Source: Rhodobacterales bacterium
GTDB taxonomy: Bacteria > Pseudomonadota > Alphaproteobacteria > Rhodobacterales > Rhodobacteraceae
Length of the DNA stretch: 19,936 nt
Direction: 5' to 3'
Assembly (NCBI GenBank): GCA_013298485.1
Contig: JAAFHS010000005.1
Coordinates: 1 to 19,936, forward strand
Shown here: piece by piece, positions 7,722 to 15,222 of the stretch
Layout of the letters: each line of letters begins with the position of its first letter
Numbering within the stretch: the first letter of the stretch is position 1
Notes under the pieces: generated by a model
The model's input: the letters and a program-made list of their open reading frames with translations, nothing else
Databases searched by the model: none
What the model was told of the DNA's origin: nothing
Program-made: the position numbers and the translations under genes

Positions 7722-8225
7722 ATGCTGACGTTCACCCAAGCCATCGTCTTTGCCCCCTTTGTGCTGGCCATCTGTGTCTGGGTGGCCTGGTCCGACATGG
7801 CCACGATGAAAATCCCAAATAAGTCCGTGATGGCCCTTGGGCTGGTCTGGCTGGTCATTGGTGCGGTCCTGGTGCTGACGGGGATGATGGGCTGGCGGAT
7901 CTGGGGCTGGGGCTTTGCCTTGGGTGCCATGACGCTGGCTGCCGGGTTCATCGCCAATGCGGCGGGGCTGGTGGGGGCGGGTGACGCCAAGTTCGGGGCG
8001 GTGATGGCGCCATTTTTCGTAGGCGCCGATCCGCGTCTGGTGATGGCGCTGCTGGCCGCCTGCCTGCTGGGTGCATTCACGGCGCACCGTTTGGCACGCC
8101 TGATCGGGCCTTTTCGGGCCGCTGTTCCGGCCTGGGCAAGCTGGAGCAACAAAAAGTTTCCAATGGGCCTCACTCTTGCCGGAATGCTGGTCTTTTATCT
8201 GCTTTGGCGGCTGATTGTTGAGTGA
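7722..8225 (+). CDS. cpaA: Prepilin peptidase of the CpaA/TadV type (A24 family)
   Basis: A 167-residue membrane protease with four or more hydrophobic helices. The two catalytic aspartates of A24 peptidases are visible: Asp25 in WSDMATMKIPN and Asp88 in GLVGAGDAKFG. It lacks the N-methyltransferase/zinc domain of large PilD enzymes, as expected for the short Tad-type enzymes that cleave Flp prepilin and TadE/TadF pseudopilins. It starts 3 bases after the stop of the upstream lipoprotein. Whether this is the only such peptidase in the genome cannot be seen; the main cpaA may lie upstream next to the pilin gene, which makes the symbol provisional. Confidence 0.88.
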   Translation: MLTFTQAIVFAPFVLAICVWVAWSDMATMKIPNKSVMALGLVWLVIGAVLVLTGMMGWRIWGWGFALGAMTLAAGFIANAAGLVGAGDAKFGAVMAPFFVGADPRLVMALLAACLLGAFTAHRLARLIGPFRAAVPAWASWSNKKFPMGLTLAGMLVFYLLWRLIVE

Positions 8226-8281
8226 TTCGGGGTAACCCGGCCTTCTTTCAGCCATAATGTGGCCGAAGCAGAGGTTGCCCG

Positions 8282-9601
8282 ATGAATATGCAAGCAGCGC
8301 CGACCAATGGCGTGACCCAACCGCCGACCCCCAAAACCCTGGCCGAGGTTGGCATTTCCATGGTGATGATGCGGGATATCCTGCTGAAAACCATGTTCCG
8401 CATGAACCTTGATCTGGTCACGCATCTGTCGCGCGTGATCTGCCTGCCGGTGATGCTGACGCAGGAACTGGTGGATCTTGCGCGCAGCCAGCGCCTGCTG
8501 GAGGCGACGGGGACGCTGCATGCGACATCGGGCAATGAGATGGGCTATCAGCTGACAGATGCGGGCAAGGCACGCGCACTGGATGCCCTGTCGCAGTCGG
8601 AATATTACGGCGCGATGCCCATTCCGCTGGATGCGTTCAAGGCACAGGTGAAACGCCAATCGGTCCGCGACATCCGCCTGACACGGCCGCAGCTGCTGTC
8701 GGGGATGGGGCATCTGATCCTGCCGGACGACCTGATTGACAACCTTGGTCCCGCCGTGACGTCGGGCCGGTCGATCCTGATGTACGGCCCGCCCGGTAAT
8801 GGAAAATCATCAATCTCGAACGGGTTGCGCACGGCGCTTGGTGACAAGGTCTATATCCCGCGCGCGCTGGAATATTCGGGCCAGGTGATCACGGTCTATG
8901 ACCCGATCGTGCACAAGGCGGCCACGGACGCGGTGGATGACCCCAATGTGCTGCGCCGCACATCGAACCGCTATGACGCGCGCTATGTCTATTGCGAACG
9001 CCCGACAGTGATCACCGGGGGTGAATTGTCGCTGGATATGCTTGATCTGACCTACAACCCCACCGCGCGGACGTATCAGGCGCCCTTGCAGCTAAAATCC
9101 ACGGGCGGCATCTTCATCATCGACGACTTGGGCCGTCAGGCGGAACCGCCGCAGAAGATCGTCAACCGCTGGATCGTGCCGCTGGAAGAAGGCCATGACA
9201 TTCTGGCGCTGCAATCGGGGGAAAAATTCACGACGCCCTTCGATACGCTGGTGATCTTTTCAACGAACTTCCACCCGAATGAAATCTTCGATGGCGCGGC
9301 CCTGCGGCGGATCTTCTTCAAGATCAAGATCGACGGGCCGTCACAGGAAATGTTCCTGAAGATCTTTGCGATGGTGGCAAAGAAGAAAAAGATGCCGCTG
9401 GATGAACGCACGCTGATGCATCTGTTGAAGGTGAAATATCCGACGATCAAGATGAACTTCGCGAACTATCAGCCGACCTATCTGATCGACCAGATGATCG
9501 CGATGTGCGAATTCGAAGGCATCCCCTATCAGATGACGCCCGAGATGATCGACAAAGCCTGGGGCAACATGTTCGTGCGTGAAGAGAACATCGCGCGGTA
9601 G
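8282..9601 (+). CDS. AAA+ ATPase at the end of the tad operon, specific function unknown
   Basis: This 439-residue protein has an N-terminal region (residues about 18-130) that looks like a helical/winged-helix segment (GYQLTDAGKARALDAL). An AAA+ module follows: Walker A GPPGNGK (169-175), Walker B GIFIIDD (276-282), sensor-1 region IFSTN (325-329, Asn329) and a likely arginine finger in ALRRIFFKI (Arg342/343). The C-terminal 100 residues are helical and Lys/Met-rich. No membrane segment or signal peptide is seen, so it is cytoplasmic. It resembles MoxR-like/chaperone-type AAA+ proteins, but I do not recognise a named family. Start ATG 8282 has AGAGG eight bases upstream. The 56-base gap to the peptidase gene and the terminator just after place it in the tad transcript; an accessory role in pilus assembly or regulation is inference. 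Confidence 0.82.
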   Translation: MNMQAAPTNGVTQPPTPKTLAEVGISMVMMRDILLKTMFRMNLDLVTHLSRVICLPVMLTQELVDLARSQRLLEATGTLHATSGNEMGYQLTDAGKARALDALSQSEYYGAMPIPLDAFKAQVKRQSVRDIRLTRPQLLSGMGHLILPDDLIDNLGPAVTSGRSILMYGPPGNGKSSISNGLRTALGDKVYIPRALEYSGQVITVYDPIVHKAATDAVDDPNVLRRTSNRYDARYVYCERPTVITGGELSLDMLDLTYNPTARTYQAPLQLKSTGGIFIIDDLGRQAEPPQKIVNRWIVPLEEGHDILALQSGEKFTTPFDTLVIFSTNFHPNEIFDGAALRRIFFKIKIDGPSQEMFLKIFAMVAKKKKMPLDERTLMHLLKVKYPTIKMNFANYQPTYLIDQMIAMCEFEGIPYQMTPEMIDKAWGNMFVREENIAR

Positions 9602-9637
9602 TATTGCTGCGAAGGCCGGGGGTTTCACACCCCCCCA

Positions 9638-9663
9638 GCCCGGCCACGGGCCGGGCGTTTTTT
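9638..9663 (+). terminator. Strong intrinsic terminator ending the tad operon
   Basis: Arms GCCCGGCC (9638-9645) and GGCCGGGC (9649-9656) form a perfect 8-bp stem with a 3-base loop, followed by G and six T (9658-9663). It lies 37 bases after the stop of the AAA+ gene. Confidence 0.9.
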
Positions 9664-9666
9664 GCT

Positions 9667-9691
9667 AAAACCTTCCACTGGAAGGTTTTTT
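9667..9691. terminator. Second, bidirectional hairpin between convergent genes
   Basis: AAAACCTTCC (9667-9676) and GGAAGGTTTT (9680-9689) pair perfectly over 10 bp around a 3-base loop and are followed by TT. It can act on both strands: as a back-up for the tad operon and as the terminator of the minus-strand cyclo-ligase gene, which ends 48 bases away at 9739. Confidence 0.75.
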
Positions 9692-9738
9692 GACGCGCAT
9701 CACCCCCGTGGGATATTTGTTCAGAGAGGAAGATGCGG

Positions 9739-10281
9739 TCAAAAGCGCATGAGTCCAGCCTCGGTGATCACTGCGTCCAATCTTTGATCCGTGGCGTCGA
9801 TAGGAACTTCCGCCACCTCTTGCGCTGCAAAGGCAAAACCGATTGCAATCGTCGGGCGCTGCGCGCGCAAGGCCTGCAGCGTGCGGTCATAAAAACCCCC
9901 GCCATAGCCAAGCCGGTAGCCGCGCGCATCGAACGCAAGCAGCGGCACGATCAGGACATCGGGTTCGACCCATGCGCCGTCCACCGGGATCAACGCCTTG
10001 AACGCGCCCTCCGTCATCGCACAACCCGGCGACCATTCGCGGAACCGCAGCGGTTGCCCGGCCCCCATGATGACGGGGACACCGACCGTGCCCTGATGGG
10101 CGGCCATCGCAGGCAGGGGATCAATCTCGGTCCGCATCGGCATGTAGCCTGACAGGGTGCGGCCGCGGAACTGCGCCAGATAGTCAGCCAGAATCTCCGC
10201 CGCCTGCCCCTGCCCCGCTGCAAAGGCCGCCTTGCGGGTGGCATAGGCGGCGGTGCGGGCGTCGGCCTTGGCACCCGTCAC
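9739..10281 (-). CDS. 5-formyltetrahydrofolate cyclo-ligase
   Basis: A 180-residue enzyme of normal family length. It converts 5-formyl-THF with ATP to 5,10-methenyl-THF, recycling folate one-carbon units in the cytoplasm. The signature GYRLGYGGGFYDRTL lies at residues about 121-135, preceded by PDVLIVPLLAFD (107-118). The N-terminal Arg/Lys-bearing helix and the SGYMPMRTEIDPLP segment (44-57) also fit. The chosen start is the GTG at 10281-10279, whose GTGA overlaps the TGA of mgtE, so translation is coupled to mgtE. The pairing of mgtE with a Mg-ATP-dependent folate enzyme may be chance. Confidence 0.93.
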   Translation of the reverse strand: MTGAKADARTAAYATRKAAFAAGQGQAAEILADYLAQFRGRTLSGYMPMRTEIDPLPAMAAHQGTVGVPVIMGAGQPLRFREWSPGCAMTEGAFKALIPVDGAWVEPDVLIVPLLAFDARGYRLGYGGGFYDRTLQALRAQRPTIAIGFAFAAQEVAEVPIDATDQRLDAVITEAGLMRF

Positions 10282-11648
10282 AGCAGCACCATGGCGGCGA
10301 GGCCGAGAAAGACGAAAAAGCCCACCACATCCGTGACCGTGGTCACGAACGTGCCCGAGGCGAGCGCGGGGTCAACGCCCGCCCTTTCCATCATCACGGG
10401 CACAAGAATGCCCGCCATGCCCGCGACCAGCAGATTGACGATCATCGCGGCCCCGATCACCACGCCCAGCATGGGATCACTGAACCAGACCCAGCTGACG
10501 ACACCCATCACGACGGCAAAGAACAGCCCGTTCAGCACGCCCACGGCCGTTTCCCGCCAGATCACGCGGCCCATGTTCGCCCCTGTCAGATCGCGCGTGG
10601 CAAGGGCCCGCACCGCCACGGTCAGCGATTGCGTGCCCGCATTGCCGCCCATGGAGGCCACGATGGGCATCAGCACGGCCAGCGCCACCAGTCGCCCGAT
10701 GGCATCTTCGAACTGCGCGATGACAAGGCTGGCCAGGATCGCCGTCATCAGGTTGACGAACAGCCAGGGCAGGCGTTGCCGTGTGGTTTCCAGCACACGG
10801 TCGGAAATGGCACTTTCATCACCCACGCCCGCCAGACGCAGCATGTCTTCCTGATGCTCCTCATCCAGCACATTCATCGCGTCATCAATCGTGATGACAC
10901 CCACCAGACGATCCGCCGCATCCACCACCGGGCAGGAAATCAGGTGATACTGGTTGAAGATATAGGCGACATCCGCCTCCGGGTCGGTCGCGCGGATGGT
11001 GCGGAAGCTGTCTTCGACCAGATCGCGCAACCGGGCATCACGCTTGGCCGACAGGACCCGGCCCAGCGTGACATAGCCCTGCGGAATCATCCGGGGATCG
11101 ACAAGGATGATGTGATAGAACTGGTCGGGCAGCCGGTCACTGCTGCGCAGGAAATCAATCGCCTCGCCCACCGTCCAGTGTTCGGGGGCCACCACCACCT
11201 CGCGCTGCATCAGGCGGCCTGCGGAATACTCCGGATAGGCCAGCGCCTGTTCGACGGCCACGCGGTCTGCATCCTCCAGCGCGTCAAGGATGGCCTCTTG
11301 CTGGTCATCCTCAAGGTCCTCAAGAATGTCGACGACATCATCCGTCTCAAGCTCGCGCATGGCACCTGTCAGCACGTCGCGCGGCAGCAGGGCGATGACC
11401 TCTTCACGGATCCCGTCCGAGATTTCGGACAGGATTTCACCGTCAATTTCGCCTGACCAGAGGGCAATCAGGGCGGCGCGGTCAGAAGGGCCGATCTGTT
11501 CCAGAAGGTCGGCGATATCAGCCGCATGCAGCGGGTCCATCAGTTCGGTGACGGCGGTCGCGTCGTTTGCCGCCACGGCCTCGCGGATCGCGGCAACGCG
11601 GCGGGTGTCCAGCACGTCGTCGACGTCGATGATCTCGTCTTCGGCCAT
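10278..11648 (-). CDS. mgtE: Magnesium transporter MgtE
   Basis: A 456-residue Mg2+ channel. Residues about 35-140 form the MgtE N domain (acidic, LLEQIGPSDRAALIALW; ELETDDVVDILEDLEDD). Residues about 145-265 are the tandem CBS domains (YHLISCPVVDAADRLVGVIT). From about 295 to the C-terminus are the transmembrane helices with the pore signature LMPIVASMGGNAGTQS (326-341). Acidic N and CBS domains sense cytosolic Mg2+ and gate the pore in characterised members. ATG 11648 has AGGGGG about 10 bases upstream; longer in-frame upstream starts exist but lack both similarity and a ribosome binding site. The gene is divergent from guaD with 108 bases between them and couples by overlap to the cyclo-ligase gene. 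No Mg-sensing leader of M-box size fits in that gap. Confidence 0.96.
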   Translation of the reverse strand: MAEDEIIDVDDVLDTRRVAAIREAVAANDATAVTELMDPLHAADIADLLEQIGPSDRAALIALWSGEIDGEILSEISDGIREEVIALLPRDVLTGAMRELETDDVVDILEDLEDDQQEAILDALEDADRVAVEQALAYPEYSAGRLMQREVVVAPEHWTVGEAIDFLRSSDRLPDQFYHIILVDPRMIPQGYVTLGRVLSAKRDARLRDLVEDSFRTIRATDPEADVAYIFNQYHLISCPVVDAADRLVGVITIDDAMNVLDEEHQEDMLRLAGVGDESAISDRVLETTRQRLPWLFVNLMTAILASLVIAQFEDAIGRLVALAVLMPIVASMGGNAGTQSLTVAVRALATRDLTGANMGRVIWRETAVGVLNGLFFAVVMGVVSWVWFSDPMLGVVIGAAMIVNLLVAGMAGILVPVMMERAGVDPALASGTFVTTVTDVVGFFVFLGLAAMVLL

Positions 11649-11756
11649 CCGGCTGTCCCCCTTCTGCGCAGGCTTGACCATAGACAAGTCGGACTGCGGA
11701 AAACAGGGGCGGAAGGGAAATTTACCTTTGCCGGGAAAGCCGATAGGAAACGGGGT

Positions 11757-13097
11757 ATGGCTGATCTTCTGCTCGGGCAACTTATCTGGTTTGAGGGCGA
11801 TCCGTTCCGCGAGGGGCTGTCCGTGGCGCGGCATATGACGCATGGCGGCCTGCTGCTGGATGCGGGCCGGATCTTGGCGCGGGGGGATGGTGCCACCTTG
11901 CGCATGGCCCATCCGGGCGCGCGGGTGACCGATTACGGTGATTGCCTGCTGTCGGCGGGCTTTGTCGACGCGCATGTGCATTATCCGCAGACGGCGATCA
12001 TCGCGTCATGGGGCAAGCGGCTGATTGATTGGCTGAACACCTACACCTTTCCCGAAGAGGCGCGCTTTGCCGATCCGGACTATGCGGCGCTGATCGCGGG
12101 GCGCTATCTTGACCTTGTGCTGGCGCGGGGCACGACGTCTGTGTGTTCTTATGCGACCATTCATCCGGCATCGGTGGATGCGATTTTCCAGGCGGCACAG
12201 GCGCGCGGCATGCGGGTCTTTGCGGGCAAGACCTGCATGGACAGGAACGCGCCCGACAATCTGCGGGACACGGCGCAATCGGCCTATGATGACAGCAAGG
12301 CCCTGCTGAAACGCTGGCACGGGGTCGACCGCCTGTCCTACGTTATCACCCCGCGCTTTGCGCCGACATCGACGCCCGGGCAACTGGCCGCTCTTGGCGC
12401 GCTGTGGCGGGAATACCCGGACTGCCTGATGCAGACGCATCTGTCGGAACAACCGGCTGAGATCGCCTGGGTGCAGGCGCTGTTTCCGCAGTCGCGCGAC
12501 TATCTGGAGACGTACGAGGCGCAGGGTTTGCTGGGGCCGGGTGCCGTCTTCGGCCATGCCATCCACCTGACGGCGCGTGAAAGGGCAAGGCTGGCCGAGG
12601 CGGGGGCGAGCGTCGTGCATTGCCCGACATCGAACACTTTCATCGGATCGGGCCTGTTCGACATGGGGCTGACGGCGACCCTGCCCGTCGGCCTTGCCAC
12701 CGATACCGGGGGCGGATCATCCTTCAGCATGCTGCGCACGATGGCTGCGGCATATGAGGTAGCGCAGTTGCGCGGCCAGTCTTTGCATCCCGCGCAATTG
12801 TGGTGGCTGGCGACCTGCGGGTCGGCGCGCGCGCTGCGGGCGGAGAGCCAGATCGGCAATCTGGCCGTGGGGATGGAAGCGGATATCGCGGTGATCGACC
12901 TTGCCAGCACGCCCGCGATTGCACAGGCGGCCGCGCGGGCGGATGACCTGTGGCAGGCGCTGTTTCCGACGATCATGATGGGCGATGACCGGGCCGTGCG
13001 CGATGTGTGGGTGGGTGGGCAGACTGCGGCAGCACGAAGTGGAAAACACCCGCTGAATGCAGCGGGTGTTTTCAGCATGAAAGCGGACCGGCTCTAG
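11757..13097 (+). CDS. guaD: Guanine deaminase
   Basis: A 446-residue amidohydrolase that hydrolyses guanine to xanthine and ammonia. Metal-binding and catalytic residues are visible: HxH at His73/His75 (FVDAHVHYPQ), His228 in QTHLSEQ, His267 or His270 in FGHAIHL, and Asp316 in LATDTGGGSSFS. The SNTFIGSG segment (292-299) and TDTGGGSS are typical of GuaD rather than of atrazine-type relatives. ATG 11757 follows AGGAAA at 11745-11750. An in-frame extension back to 11526 runs through the opposite mgtE gene and is rejected. The last roughly 20 codons look non-conserved, and a perfect hairpin sits inside them 23 bases before the stop codon. The gene is divergent from mgtE and convergent with the VWA gene. 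Confidence 0.93.
   Translation: MADLLLGQLIWFEGDPFREGLSVARHMTHGGLLLDAGRILARGDGATLRMAHPGARVTDYGDCLLSAGFVDAHVHYPQTAIIASWGKRLIDWLNTYTFPEEARFADPDYAALIAGRYLDLVLARGTTSVCSYATIHPASVDAIFQAAQARGMRVFAGKTCMDRNAPDNLRDTAQSAYDDSKALLKRWHGVDRLSYVITPRFAPTSTPGQLAALGALWREYPDCLMQTHLSEQPAEIAWVQALFPQSRDYLETYEAQGLLGPGAVFGHAIHLTARERARLAEAGASVVHCPTSNTFIGSGLFDMGLTATLPVGLATDTGGGSSFSMLRTMAAAYEVAQLRGQSLHPAQLWWLATCGSARALRAESQIGNLAVGMEADIAVIDLASTPAIAQAAARADDLWQALFPTIMMGDDRAVRDVWVGGQTAAARSGKHPLNAAGVFSMKADRL
13043..13072. terminator. Bidirectional hairpin within the 3' end of guaD
   Basis: AAAACACCCGCT (13043-13054) and AGCGGGTGTTTT (13061-13072) form a perfect 12-bp stem with loop GAATGC. On each strand the GC-rich part is followed by TTTT, so it could end both guaD and the converging VWA transcript (VWA stop at 13209). 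It precedes the guaD stop codon (13095-13097) by 22 bases, which is unusual. The T-run is short, so efficiency is uncertain. Confidence 0.7.
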
Positions 13098-13146
13098 CCT
13101 AATTCCGATTGAAGGCAATCCAAGACAGGAACCGCCTGTGAGTATT

Positions 13147-13190
13147 GCGTGTTACATCTGATCGGCTGAACCCGATCAGACGCAACACAC
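13147..13190. repeat. Long interrupted hairpin downstream of the VWA gene
   Basis: Inner arms TCTGATCGG (13157-13165) and CCGATCAGA (13172-13180) pair perfectly over 9 bp with a 6-base loop. Outer arms GTGTT (13149-13153) and AACAC (13184-13188) extend the stem across a 3x3 internal loop. A small hairpin ACAGG/CCTGT lies next to it (13125-13139). There is no T-run, so it is not a classical terminator. It lies 19 bases after the minus-strand VWA stop codon and may protect that mRNA 3' end or be a protein site. Confidence 0.5.
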
Positions 13191-13208
13191 TCTCGCGTAA
13201 CGACCGGT

Positions 13209-15020
13209 CTAACCCCGCGTCAGGACTGGCGGGATGCCAACCGGTGGTATGCGTGGCGGCAGTTGCGGGCGCACGATCGGCTGCAGGGTTTCGATGTCCA
13301 TCGTCAGATGCCCATCAGGCCCCGTCGCGGTATAGACTGCCGTCACCACCAGTTGCTGGGTGCTGACGATTTCAAGAAAGCCGATGGTCAGCGGCAGACT
13401 GCCTTCGGGCGGCGCGCCGTAGTGAAGTTCGGCCAGCCGCCGACAATCGTCCATGGTCGCCGCATGTGCGGGCAGCTTGATGCGGTCGGCACCCGCAGGG
13501 TTCTGCGCCCGCGGCTCACGGCCCACCCCGATGCCCGCAGTGACCAGCGGTATCACCAGTTTGGATACCGCCGCCGTATCGCGCCCCGGGTTGTGGATGT
13601 TGATATCAGTCGCATAGCGCCCAGGCCGCACAGTCGCCTCGGCACAACCGCAATCGGGCGAGGTGCCGCAGACATACTTGACCGCATACACAAACTCCGG
13701 CGGGCAGGCCGGGACGGTGATCGTAACCACCTTGCGCGCAATCACGACGTCATCGGCCACCACATTCAGCCCGCCTTTGAAGACCGCGTCCTCGTCGGCG
13801 CAGGGTTTCACCCCGCGCCAGCTGACCTTGAAAGGCAGGACATGGGTTTCCTTGCCCGACAGCGGCCCGTAGGACGCTGGCGAGATCGCCTCGACAAAGG
13901 GCGCAATCGCGGCCGTCGGCACCAGCTTGACTTCTTTGATCGCCAGAACCGCCGCCTCGATCAGGTCGATGATCGTATCAACGATGGCTGCCGCGTTGAT
14001 GCCTGACACATGCTGGCCACCGGTCGCCGCGGTAATCCGCGTTGCCTGGTTCGGTGCGCCACCGATGCCACAGGTCCCGCCATAATCGCCCCCTGCTGTC
14101 GGATCGCCATTCAGCGCGCCAACAACGCCGGTGTCGGTGCTGATGGCCAGCACGGTGATCCCGTCGCCACCCCCGCCCGCGACCAGCTTGGCGGTGGCCG
14201 ACGCCTCGGTGATGTCGAACCCGAGGCCCGAGATCGCAGCACAGATCGGGTCGTGTCCGGGCGCATCGCCGAACCAGACGATGATCCGCTTGCTATCAGC
14301 GCGCCAGCCGATGGTCCCACCGGGGGCTTCGGCAAGTGCATTCAGCGCAAAAAGCTGCCCTTCAGGTGTGTCACCGCCGCCGGATGCCGCCCAGGTGTTG
14401 ATCGCGGCGGTGATGGCGGCCGCATTCGTGTCAGGGTCGAGCTGATGCACGAAGGGCGGGTTCGTGGCGGGCAGGTCCTTATAGTTGCCGACCCCGAACG
14501 CAATGTCGATCGGGCCATAGTCTGCGCCCAGAATGGCGTTTGCGCCCGCCTTGACCGCATTGATGATCGACCCCATGCTGCCGGTTGTATCGGCTAGCAG
14601 ATAGACATCGGCCTTACTGACGCCCGCATTGGGCGGGATCGTGACGGTGACGATCTCTGTCTCGGTGTCGCCAAGTTCCAGCACCAGATCGTTCGACGTG
14701 GGGTCGATGCTGGCCCCGATGCCCGCGGCGGCGATGGGGCGTGAAGCCCCCACACCCAGAACCGCTTCGCCGAGTGCGGACTTGACCGCAGCTGACAGGG
14801 ATGCCGCGTCGACTTCCTTTCCGCTATCATCCATGATGGTGACATGGCGCGGGCCGTTAGGGTCGGCGCGGTTGAAGGTGATGAACCGATGCAGCACGCG
14901 ACCGTCTTCACCCACCGTGGACCGTGCTGATCGCGCCATGGCTGCACCGTCGCCCTTGACCATTCGTTCGGCCAGTTTGGCCGCTGCTGCAATTGCTTGT
15001 TTTGATGGAGCTTTTTCCAT
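13209..15020 (-). CDS. von Willebrand factor A domain protein with Cys-containing C-terminal domain
   Basis: A 603-residue protein without signal peptide or membrane helix. The VWA domain spans about residues 135-360 and has all the MIDAS elements: DTTGSMG (144-150; Thr146 in place of the usual Ser), Thr218 in GGGDTPEG and Asp252 in WFGDAPGHD. A beta-rich linker region (about 365-440) precedes a domain at about 441-585 with FVYAVKYVCG, a CG.SPDCGC cluster, GRYATDINIHNPG and LPLTIGFLEIVS. I have the impression this last block occurs in other bacterial proteins of unknown role, but cannot name the family. The tail is proline-rich. ATG 15020 has AAAAGGA eight bases upstream. It stands alone between hairpins and a 202-base upstream gap. 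Metal-dependent ligand binding, perhaps at the cell surface by a non-Sec route, is inference. Confidence 0.85.
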   Translation of the reverse strand: MEKAPSKQAIAAAAKLAERMVKGDGAAMARSARSTVGEDGRVLHRFITFNRADPNGPRHVTIMDDSGKEVDAASLSAAVKSALGEAVLGVGASRPIAAAGIGASIDPTSNDLVLELGDTETEIVTVTIPPNAGVSKADVYLLADTTGSMGSIINAVKAGANAILGADYGPIDIAFGVGNYKDLPATNPPFVHQLDPDTNAAAITAAINTWAASGGGDTPEGQLFALNALAEAPGGTIGWRADSKRIIVWFGDAPGHDPICAAISGLGFDITEASATAKLVAGGGGDGITVLAISTDTGVVGALNGDPTAGGDYGGTCGIGGAPNQATRITAATGGQHVSGINAAAIVDTIIDLIEAAVLAIKEVKLVPTAAIAPFVEAISPASYGPLSGKETHVLPFKVSWRGVKPCADEDAVFKGGLNVVADDVVIARKVVTITVPACPPEFVYAVKYVCGTSPDCGCAEATVRPGRYATDINIHNPGRDTAAVSKLVIPLVTAGIGVGREPRAQNPAGADRIKLPAHAATMDDCRRLAELHYGAPPEGSLPLTIGFLEIVSTQQLVVTAVYTATGPDGHLTMDIETLQPIVRPQLPPRIPPVGIPPVLTRG

Positions 15021-15222
15021 AATTCAGATCCTTTTGTTGAACGAATTTCTGAAATCTGCGTGACGAAACTTGTCAATCGGGTCGAAAATTACACCCAATC
15101 ACGCCCCATTATTTTACATGCAAAATGGTGATTTGTCGCTTGGCAACGCTTGGCTGATTTTGGCCGAAAGCTGGATTTGGCCGATCCGCGCACACGGATA
15201 GGTTGTATTCCGACGCGGCGGG
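15021..15222 (-). promoter_or_regulatory. AT-richer gap with candidate promoter for the VWA gene
   Basis: No gene is seen. On the minus strand a consensus -35 TTGACA lies at 15076-15071, but the expected -10 about 17 bases on (TTCAGA) is poor. An imperfect inverted repeat lies around 15107-15127 (TTTT-ACATGC-AAAA core). The stretch from about 15045 to 15140 is clearly richer in A+T than its surroundings, consistent with a promoter. Confidence 0.35.

Noticed and set aside
6993..8255. Long open frame on the minus strand (420 codons)
   Set aside because: It is antisense to the TPR lipoprotein and prepilin peptidase genes, with low-complexity His/Gln/Arg/Gly composition and no domain.
10629..11456. 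Plus-strand frame of 275 codons
   Set aside because: It is antisense to mgtE, whose family assignment is certain; its composition is typical of a shadow frame.
11526..11756. N-terminal extension of the guaD frame
   Set aside because: It lies over the 5' end of mgtE on the other strand, and guaD homology and ribosome binding site support the start at 11757.
11649..11756. Mg2+-sensing leader (M-box) upstream of mgtE
   Set aside because: Only 108 bases separate mgtE from the divergent guaD, and I see no terminator/antiterminator structure.
11649..11981. N-terminal extension of the mgtE frame
   Set aside because: It overlaps the 5' end of guaD, lacks a ribosome binding site at its start and does not resemble MgtE; ATG 11648 gives the normal length.
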